A stretch of 54,317 nucleotides of DNA from Oscillospiraceae bacterium (GTDB lineage Bacteria > Bacillota > Clostridia > Oscillospirales > Oscillospiraceae). The DNA is taken from positions 1 through 54,317 of the forward strand of contig JAJQEJ010000028.1 in assembly GCA_021201735.1 (NCBI GenBank), given 5' to 3'. The translations under genes were made by a program, and so were the position numbers. Under the pieces are notes generated by a model. It ran no database searches. It had not been told where the DNA came from and saw nothing but the letters and a program-made list of their open reading frames with translations. Every line of letters begins with the position of its first letter. Position 1 is the first letter of the stretch. Below, in pieces: positions 49,456-54,317 of the stretch.

Positions 49456-51093
49456 CTATTCTGTAATAATAATATTGTCAAATTGCTGCCCAAAGGCCAG
49501 CAAATCGTCTAACTTATCGTGCGCGGGAGCGGGCGCTTCTTTTTGCGCCTGCACGGGGAGCGCAGGCGCTTTCCCAACGGAGAAGGTGCAATTGATGTCT
49601 CTGCCCGTCATGGCATGGAGCAGTGCCTGCGTTGCTTCGATCAGCTTGCCCCTGCGCAAAATACCCTGCGTCATTTCCGAATCCACCCAGAAGGTGAATG
49701 AGTCCCCCTTGAGCCGCCCCTGTACGCGGGATGCCTCCTTTATAATGACGTATTCCGACATCGGCACCTTATTCTTCAGCGCCGGTAACATATCCGACCA
49801 GACATCCTTCTCCGACGGCAACACTTCCTGCGCCCGCACCGGTTTCGGCTCCGCCTGCGGTGTGGGCGGCTGGGCGGTGTCCATCTTCTGCATTGCGGGC
49901 ACCGCTTCTTTTTGCGACGCCGCGTCCCGGGGTGCCGGTGGTGGTACGGTGCCGCTACAAAGCCCCTCCAACCGTTCCAGCCGGGCGAGCACGCCCGACT
50001 GCCCGTCGCTGAGGGTCGCGTCACACAGCCGCATAAGGCACAGCTCCGCGTCTACCCTGCGGTTGACACTATACGCCAGCCCCGCCTGCGCCTGCTGCAA
50101 CATGTCCAGCATGTATAGCAGCCGCGTGGAAGGGAGCGCACTGGAAAGACTGCGCATAGTCTCGTCGTCGTAGCCGCCCGTCAGAAGCGCACCGCCGCCC
50201 TCCGCCGCCGTCTGGAAGACCAGCAGATCCCGCGCAAGCGCGGAGAGCTCTCCGAGCAGACTCCCGACCTCTTTGCCCGCCGTGTAGAACGCGCCGAAAT
50301 CCTGCAACACGCCTGCGGCGTCCCCCTGCGCAATGCGTGCCAGGAGCTGCGCCGTCTGGAGATTCCCCATCAGGCCAAGGGTATCAAAAATTTCCTGCTC
50401 CCCAATGCTGCCGCTCGACGTCATACACTGGTCAAGCAGGGAGAGCGCGTCACGCAGGCCCCCATCAGCGAGCCGCGCCAAAAGCCGCGCGCCCTCCGGC
50501 GTGAGGGAGAGGTCCTCACTGCCTGCAACCTCCAACAGCCGCGCCTCAATCTCTTGCGGCGCAATGCGTCCAAAGGCAAATTGCTGGCAGCGCGATTTGA
50601 TGGTCGCCGGCACCTTGTGCAGCTCTGTGGTCGCGAGGATGAACATCAGATGCGACGGCGGCTCCTCCAATATTTTTAAAAGCGCGTTGAATGCCGGCGT
50701 GGAAAGCATATGCACCTCATCGACGATATAAACGCGCTTTTTGACCGCGGCAGGCGTATAGACCGCCTCATCCCGCAGGGCACGCACCTGATCAACGCCG
50801 TTATTGGACGCCGCGTCAAGTTCCAGCACATCCAGCACAGACCCGCTTTCAATGCCGGTGCAGGCTTTGCACCTGTTGCAGGGGTTCCCGTCCACGGGTG
50901 CCTCGCAGTTGACCGCCCGCGCCAGAATTTTTGCGCAGGTGGTTTTCCCTGTGCCGCGGGTTCCGGTAAAGAGGTAAGCATGGGAGAGTCGTCCCATGCT
51001 TACCTGCCGTTTGAGTGTATCCGTTATATGCGCCTGACCCACAACCTCATCGAAGGTGCGGGGGCGGTATTTTCGATAGAGTGCCTGATACAC
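49456..51093 (-). CDS. dnaX: DNA polymerase III subunits gamma and tau
   Basis: The 545-aa clamp-loader ATPase has Walker A GTRGTGKT (44-51), a Cys4 zinc module (NCEAPVDGNPCNRCKAC), Walker B DEVHML, SRC motif (IKSRCQQF) and a tau-like C-terminal part from about 360. The start is GTG 51093 with GAGGTGAT 7 nt upstream, giving (M)YQALYRKYRPRTFDEVVG. The longer frame would run back into the SRP RNA gene. It lies directly downstream of the SRP RNA gene, as in Bacillus. Confidence 0.96.
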   Translation of the reverse strand: MYQALYRKYRPRTFDEVVGQAHITDTLKRQVSMGRLSHAYLFTGTRGTGKTTCAKILARAVNCEAPVDGNPCNRCKACTGIESGSVLDVLELDAASNNGVDQVRALRDEAVYTPAAVKKRVYIVDEVHMLSTPAFNALLKILEEPPSHLMFILATTELHKVPATIKSRCQQFAFGRIAPQEIEARLLEVAGSEDLSLTPEGARLLARLADGGLRDALSLLDQCMTSSGSIGEQEIFDTLGLMGNLQTAQLLARIAQGDAAGVLQDFGAFYTAGKEVGSLLGELSALARDLLVFQTAAEGGGALLTGGYDDETMRSLSSALPSTRLLYMLDMLQQAQAGLAYSVNRRVDAELCLMRLCDATLSDGQSGVLARLERLEGLCSGTVPPPAPRDAASQKEAVPAMQKMDTAQPPTPQAEPKPVRAQEVLPSEKDVWSDMLPALKNKVPMSEYVIIKEASRVQGRLKGDSFTFWVDSEMTQGILRRGKLIEATQALLHAMTGRDINCTFSVGKAPALPVQAQKEAPAPAHDKLDDLLAFGQQFDNIIITE

Positions 51094-51126
51094 GGCTGTA
51101 ATCACCTCGATCCATCTGCACGCGGC

Positions 51127-51412
51127 GTATGTCAAGACCGCACACCGGCCTTTGAAGCACATATTATGTCCGCTGCCCACGCAGCCGGCTCGGAAACGGC
51201 TCCCCCGCGGCACACGGAGCGGTCCGCTTAGTGCTGCTCGGTTCCCCGCCTGACACGGTTCACGGGGCCTCGTTGCGCGGGACCGGTTCGTCTTCACTGC
51301 TTACATGGGGCGACAACACAATACGTGTCCGGGGGCCGGGATTCATCCCTGCTATAGCGGGTTGCAGGTTCAGGGCACCGCTGACTCCCCGACTAGTGCG
51401 GCCTTGACATAC
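51127..51412 (-). ncRNA. ffs: Signal recognition particle RNA, large bacterial type
   Basis: The gene is about 286 nt long. The two ends pair over 17 nt (51412-51396 with 51143-51127), closing the molecule. Helix 8 is clear at 51252-51234: CAGG, CGG, a GGAA tetraloop, CCG and AGCAG, flanked by GTGTC and CACTAAG. The Alu-domain block GTCGGGGAGTCAGCGGTGCC also matches the Bacillus scRNA pattern. The RNA is the core of SRP with Ffh and targets membrane proteins. Position before dnaX is conserved. Exact mature ends are inferred. Confidence 0.93.
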
Positions 51413-51444
51413 GCCGAAGGCAAAGTTTGAAAGGTTTGTGTTCC

Positions 51445-51473
51445 ATTGTACTATATTCCCGCGCGGAAGGCAA
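51445..51473 (-). promoter_or_regulatory. Promoter of the SRP RNA gene
   Basis: TTGCCT (51473-51468), a 17-nt spacer and TACAAT (51450-51445) predict a start about 25-30 nt before the mature 5' end, consistent with processing of a precursor. Confidence 0.75.
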
Positions 51474-51488
51474 TCCTATTTTTTGCCC

Positions 51489-52859
51489 TTACCCGCGCTG
51501 GGCAAGCGGCACATACGGCTGGGTACTGCCGACATATTTATACGCAGGGCGGATGATCTTGCTCATGTTGATCAGTTCCTCAATGCGGTGCGCGCTCCAG
51601 CCCGCCACACGCGCCACTGCAAAAATTGGCGTATACAGCTCCAGCGGCAAATCCAGCATATGGTAAACAAAGCCGGAATAGAAGTCAATATTGGCAGAAA
51701 CGCCCTTATAAATTTTCCGACCGCCCGAAATCAGCTCGGTACCCAGCCGCTCTACCATGGAGTAAAGCGCATACTCCTCGTCGCGCCCCTTTTCTGCCGA
51801 AAGTTTTTCCACAAAGGTGCGCAGCACGTCCGCGCGCGGGTCGGACAGGGAGTAGACCGCATGCCCCATACCGTAGATGAGGCCCGCCTTGTCAAACGCC
51901 TTTTTCTCCAGCAGATCCTGCAGGTAGCGGCGCACCTCGTCCTCATCCTTCCAATCCTTCACCACGGTTTTCATGTCCTCGAACATGCGAATAACCTTGA
52001 TATTCGCCCCGCCGTGCCGCGGCCCCTTGAGCGAAGAGAGCGCCGCCGCCATGCAGGAATAGGTATCGGTACCGGAAGACGTCACAACGTGGGTGGTAAA
52101 GGTGGAGTTGTTGCCGCCGCCATGCTCCGCGTGCAGCATCAGGCAGATGTCGAGCACATGCGCCTCCCAGAAGCTGTAGGAGGAATCGACACGCAGGAGG
52201 CTCAGGATATTCTCCGCCGTGGAGAGCTTCTGATCCGGCGCGTGAATGAAGAGGCTTTTACCCTCCTTGTAGTTGTACGCCTGATAGCCGTATACACTCA
52301 GCAGCGGGAATACCGCGAGCATTTGCAGACATTGCCGCAGCACGTTTGGAAGCGAGATGTCGTCGGCGCTGTCATCATACGACGCGAGTGTTAATACACT
52401 GCGCGCAAGAGAGTTCATAATGTCCCCGCTTGGTGATTTTAATATGACGTCGCGCACGAAATTATTCGGCAGAGAGCGGTAATTGCCCAGCATCTCCTGA
52501 AATGTGTCGTTTTGCCACTTGTTCGGCAGCGCCCCCAGCAGCAGCAGATGTGCCGTCTCCTCAAAGCCGAAACGGCCCTCGTCGAGCACGCCATTGACCA
52601 GATCTTTTACATTGATGCCACGGTAATAGAGCTCCCCCTCGCAGGAGACCTCCTCCCCGTTCACCATCTTTTTTGCAACAATATTCGATATCTCCGTCAA
52701 TCCGGCCACAACGCCCTTGCCGTTTAAGTCGCGCAAGCCGCGCTTGACATCGTAGCGCACGTAGTCCTCCGGATCGATTGAGCTGTTTTTTGCTACTGCC
52801 TCTGCCATCGCCTTAATTTCAGGCGTCATTTTGATGTAGTCCGGATTGCTCGCCATCAT
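51489..52859 (-). CDS. gltA: Citrate synthase
   Basis: The 456-aa citrate synthase condenses acetyl-CoA with oxaloacetate. The active-site blocks are LHAEHGGGNNSTFTTHVVTS, LKGPRHGGANIKVIRMFED and GMGHAVYSLSDPRADVLR. It is of the clostridial long type. The start is ATG 52859, after AAGGAGG (a second ATG follows immediately). No other TCA-cycle gene is nearby, suggesting use for glutamate synthesis in a branched pathway. A 14-bp palindrome lies at its promoter. Confidence 0.94.
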   Translation of the reverse strand: MMASNPDYIKMTPEIKAMAEAVAKNSSIDPEDYVRYDVKRGLRDLNGKGVVAGLTEISNIVAKKMVNGEEVSCEGELYYRGINVKDLVNGVLDEGRFGFEETAHLLLLGALPNKWQNDTFQEMLGNYRSLPNNFVRDVILKSPSGDIMNSLARSVLTLASYDDSADDISLPNVLRQCLQMLAVFPLLSVYGYQAYNYKEGKSLFIHAPDQKLSTAENILSLLRVDSSYSFWEAHVLDICLMLHAEHGGGNNSTFTTHVVTSSGTDTYSCMAAALSSLKGPRHGGANIKVIRMFEDMKTVVKDWKDEDEVRRYLQDLLEKKAFDKAGLIYGMGHAVYSLSDPRADVLRTFVEKLSAEKGRDEEYALYSMVERLGTELISGGRKIYKGVSANIDFYSGFVYHMLDLPLELYTPIFAVARVAGWSAHRIEELINMSKIIRPAYKYVGSTQPYVPLAQRG

Positions 52860-52892
52860 CTCCGCCTCCTTTTTCAGTCGTTTCACATTACT

Positions 52893-52909
52893 ATAACACA
52901 AATTTGTGT
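52893..52909 (-). promoter_or_regulatory. Operator-like palindrome at the citrate synthase promoter
   Basis: ACACAAATTTGTGT (52896-52909) is a perfect 14-bp palindrome directly upstream of a TATAGT -10 candidate. It would lie in the promoter spacer, a classic repressor position. The regulator is unknown. Confidence 0.6.
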
Positions 52910-52961
52910 CAGAAATATGAATCATTCGAATATAATTCCTGCAAATATGCCGTCTGCCACA

Positions 52962-53888
52962 TTAAAACAGGCCCTTGCGCTTGAGAAAGAACCCGGCCAG
53001 CGCGACCAGCACAACAGAGATCACCAGCGGGAACCAAAAGAACCGGTCACCCGGCAGGCTCGCCACATTCATGCCGTAGAAGCTGAAAATAATATTGGGA
53101 ATTGTGAGCAGAATGGTAATGGAGGTCATGATCTTCATGATGACGTTGAGGTTGTTGGAGATCACAGATGCGAAGGCGTCCATCATGCCGGAGATGATGG
53201 ACGAATAGATATTCGCCATCTCAATGGCCTGACGCACCTCAATCAGGACGTCCTCAAGCAGATCCTGATCCTCCTCATAGAGCGTCAGGATGCGCCCGCG
53301 CAGGATTTTTTCCAGCGTCACCTCATTGGCTTTCAGCGAGGTGTTGAAATAAACCAGCGATTTCTCCAGATCAAGCAGCTGAATGAGCTCCTTATTCCGC
53401 TGGGATTTATAGAGCTGGCGCTCCATGTGGTTATATAGCTTGTCGATCTGGCGCAGATACTGCAGGTAGCGCTTTGCAACCTGCAGCAGAATGTAAAAAA
53501 TAAAGCTCGTCCGCTTCTGCGTCTCGGCGTTGCGCACAAGGCCCTTTTCAAAATCCTGCAGAATGGACGTTTCTTTGAGGCCCACCGTTACGATATGTTT
53601 TTCCGCCACAATGATACCGAGCGGAATAGTGTAATAGACCATCGCCGCCTCATTCTGCTCCACGGCGGGCAGATCAATGATGATCAGCGTCTGCCCATCC
53701 TCCATGTCAATGCGGGAGCTCTCCTCCTCATCGAGCGCCGCCCGCAGGAACGTCGGCTCCAGATGCAGCGCCTCCTCCACCATGTCCAGCTCTTCCTTGG
53801 TGGGATTCGTTAAGTTGATCCAGCAGCCCTCCTGCATATTCTCTAAGCGGGTCATCTTCCCGCCGATGGTTTTTTGAATTGAAAGCAA
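52962..53888 (-). CDS. corA: CorA-family Mg2+/divalent cation channel
   Basis: The 308-aa protein has a large cytoplasmic alpha/beta and helical part (EGCWINLTNPTKEELDMVEE; long stalk helix near IEMANIYSSIISGMMDAFAS) and two C-terminal membrane helices. The YGMN selectivity motif (SFYGMNVASLPGD) lies at the end of the first. The protein forms a pentameric Mg2+ channel. Start: TTG 53888 fits the family N-terminus ((M)LSIQKTIGGKM), with AAAGG 10 nt upstream; GTG 53897 or ATG 53855 are alternatives. The start lies at the T-run of an intrinsic terminator, so expression is probably controlled by attenuation in the leader. Confidence 0.92.
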   Translation of the reverse strand: MLSIQKTIGGKMTRLENMQEGCWINLTNPTKEELDMVEEALHLEPTFLRAALDEEESSRIDMEDGQTLIIIDLPAVEQNEAAMVYYTIPLGIIVAEKHIVTVGLKETSILQDFEKGLVRNAETQKRTSFIFYILLQVAKRYLQYLRQIDKLYNHMERQLYKSQRNKELIQLLDLEKSLVYFNTSLKANEVTLEKILRGRILTLYEEDQDLLEDVLIEVRQAIEMANIYSSIISGMMDAFASVISNNLNVIMKIMTSITILLTIPNIIFSFYGMNVASLPGDRFFWFPLVISVVLVALAGFFLKRKGLF

Positions 53889-53913
53889 AAAAATCACGCC
53901 TTTCCCGGCGTGA
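53887..53913 (-). terminator. Attenuator terminator overlapping the corA start
   Basis: On the minus strand TCACGCC (53913-53907), loop GGGAAA, GGCGTGA (53900-53894) and T7 (53893-53887) form a strong intrinsic terminator. The loop and 3' arm also hold the AAAGG that would serve corA translation. Confidence 0.88.
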
Positions 53914-53949
53914 CCAATCAAAGGGCTCTCTTGTTACCGAAGAGTCCTC

Positions 53950-54006
53950 TTACGTGAAACACGCCATTATGTAATCTAAACATCGACTTCCGGGGTCGCT
54001 ACTCAT
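53950..54006 (-). CDS. Putative corA leader peptide, 18 aa
   Basis: ATG 54006 is preceded by AAGGAGTGAG at 6-nt spacing, one of the better ribosome sites in the window. The frame encodes MSSDPGSRCLDYIMACFT and stops at TAA 53950, 37 nt before the terminator stem. The last codons contain the GGCGTG that can pair with the terminator arm, so ribosome position could decide between terminator and antiterminator. The early Asp-Pro recalls the acidic/Pro leader peptides that sense Mg2+ in enterobacteria, which is only an analogy. It could also be a by-product of a riboswitch sequence. Confidence 0.5.
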   Translation of the reverse strand: MSSDPGSRCLDYIMACFT

Positions 54007-54073
54007 GGCGGTCTCACTCCTTTTTTCAAATTTCCCTCTGTCACCTGATCTGATGAATACCGCATGTGTTTAA

Positions 54074-54102
54074 ATTATATGAGAAATGCTACAAAAAAGC
54101 AA
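54074..54102 (-). promoter_or_regulatory. Promoter of the corA transcript
   Basis: TTGCTT (54102-54097), a 17-nt spacer and TATAAT (54079-54074) give a start near 54067 and a leader of about 180 nt. Two TGCTACAA direct repeats (54088-54095 and 54113-54120 on the plus strand) surround the -35. The 54121-54240 stretch beyond shows nothing I can identify. Confidence 0.65.
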
Positions 54103-54240
54103 CTACAAAATTTGCTACAATAGAATTACAGATATTTTACATCCTACTGGGGCTTTTGCTGTTCTCCTATACTCCTTGCGGTGGGGGCCCTTGCAAGAAA
54201 TGCAGACGAATCACAAAGGCTTCCCACATAGTAACGAAAT

Positions 54241-54314
54241 ACGCCCCGCCCGAAACGGGCGGGGCGTCAGACTGAAGACAAAGTGGTTGAAATCGTGTGA
54301 TTTCAACCACTTTG
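54241..54314. repeat. GC-rich hairpin plus dispersed palindrome, copy 2
   Basis: ACGCCCCGCCCG/CGGGCGGGGCGT (54241-54252, 54256-54267) is a perfect 12-bp stem with an AAA loop. After CAGACTGAAGA comes CAAAGTGGTTGAAATC (54279-54294) with its perfect complement (54299-54314) around GTGT. The second palindrome repeats copy 1 at 37584-37621 with only the loop changed. The pairing of a GC-rich hairpin with a CTGAAGACAAAG edge also occurs at 28019-28054. Confidence 0.85.
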
Positions 54315-54317
54315 GGT

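Larger units (their letters stand above)
53887..54066 (-). promoter_or_regulatory. corA leader with competing RNA structures
   Basis: Three exclusive pairings are visible. CGCCAT (54010-54005) with ATGGCG (53967-53962) encloses a CGAC/GTCG hairpin and hides the leader start codon. GGCGTG (53965-53960) with CACGCC (53912-53907) would be an antiterminator. CACGCC (53912-53907) with GGCGTG (53900-53895) is the terminator. A further CTCTT/AAGAG hairpin lies between. This is the architecture of a riboswitch or leader-peptide attenuator. It matches none of the Mg2+, Mn2+ or fluoride riboswitches I know. Confidence 0.65.

Noticed and set aside
53887-54066. corA leader as a classical M-box, yybP-ykoY or fluoride riboswitch
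   Set aside because: The conserved core sequences of these classes, as I remember them, are not present. A covariance search would be decisive.
54066-54275. Plus-strand frame with a possible membrane helix opposite the corA promoter
   Set aside because: It has a GTG start without a ribosome site, overlaps the corA leader promoter and ends in the repeat hairpin.

Overview
The window looks like a chromosomal segment of an endospore-forming, Gram-positive bacterium of the class Clostridia, probably of the Oscillospirales / Ruminococcaceae type. The evidence is a moderately high G+C content, strong AGGAGG-type ribosome sites, GTG and TTG starts, TTGACA/TATAAT promoters, sporulation genes (yabP, yabQ, ylbJ), CIRCE control of groESL, a BirA operator, a large Bacillus-type SRP RNA and an SLH-anchored surface protein. 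The family-level placement is inference. I found no tRNA, 5S/16S/23S rRNA, CRISPR array, prophage or intact insertion sequence.

Layout. 1-1.8 kb: terminator-like palindrome, a small unknown gene (132-311), a conserved unknown 96-aa gene and a secreted SH3-NlpC/P60 hydrolase. 1.8-7.1 kb (minus strand): M16 peptidase, pnp, rpsO, and a PfoR-like membrane protein with its own promoter and operator. 7.1-10.5 kb: birA and divergent bioY, then yabP-yabQ-divIC-yabR behind a sigma-E-type promoter. 10.5-13.6 kb: feoA-feoA-feoB-FeoB-associated operon under a DtxR-type box. 13.7-16.3 kb: iscS-iscU and mscS. 16.3-21.3 kb: the str operon (L7Ae-like, rpsL, rpsG, fusA, tuf), not preceded by rpoBC. 21.3-24 kb: ylbJ, a candidate small RNA and a THUMP-type RNA methyltransferase. 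24.1-28 kb: groES-groEL and prfC. 28-37.5 kb: accessory cell-surface region (1355-aa beta-helix/SLH protein, zinc-ribbon/Ig-like membrane protein, CapA-like and DUF3160 lipoproteins). 37.6-45.5 kb (minus): rnc, acpP, plsX, trmFO, topA, dprA and a TrmH-type methyltransferase. 45.5-51.5 kb (minus): greA-lysS, deoC, a FUSC-like membrane protein, ybaB, dnaX and the SRP RNA gene. 51.5-54.3 kb: citrate synthase and corA.

Most of the window is housekeeping. The most unusual signal is the corA leader (53887-54066). It has a good promoter, a strong ribosome site in front of an 18-codon ORF (MSSDPGSRCLDYIMACFT), three mutually exclusive pairings and an intrinsic terminator whose T-run overlaps the likely corA start. 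It reads as a leader-peptide attenuator or an uncatalogued riboswitch controlling Mg2+ uptake. Other points of interest are a self-contained terminated RNA unit at about 22.7 kb, a dispersed perfect palindrome present twice (37.6 and 54.3 kb) with a related composite element at 28 kb, a 227-nt yabQ/divIC reading-frame overlap, and several operator palindromes placed at promoters.

Positions of promoters, hairpins and starts were read by eye. Functional names rest on recognised family motifs, not on database searches.
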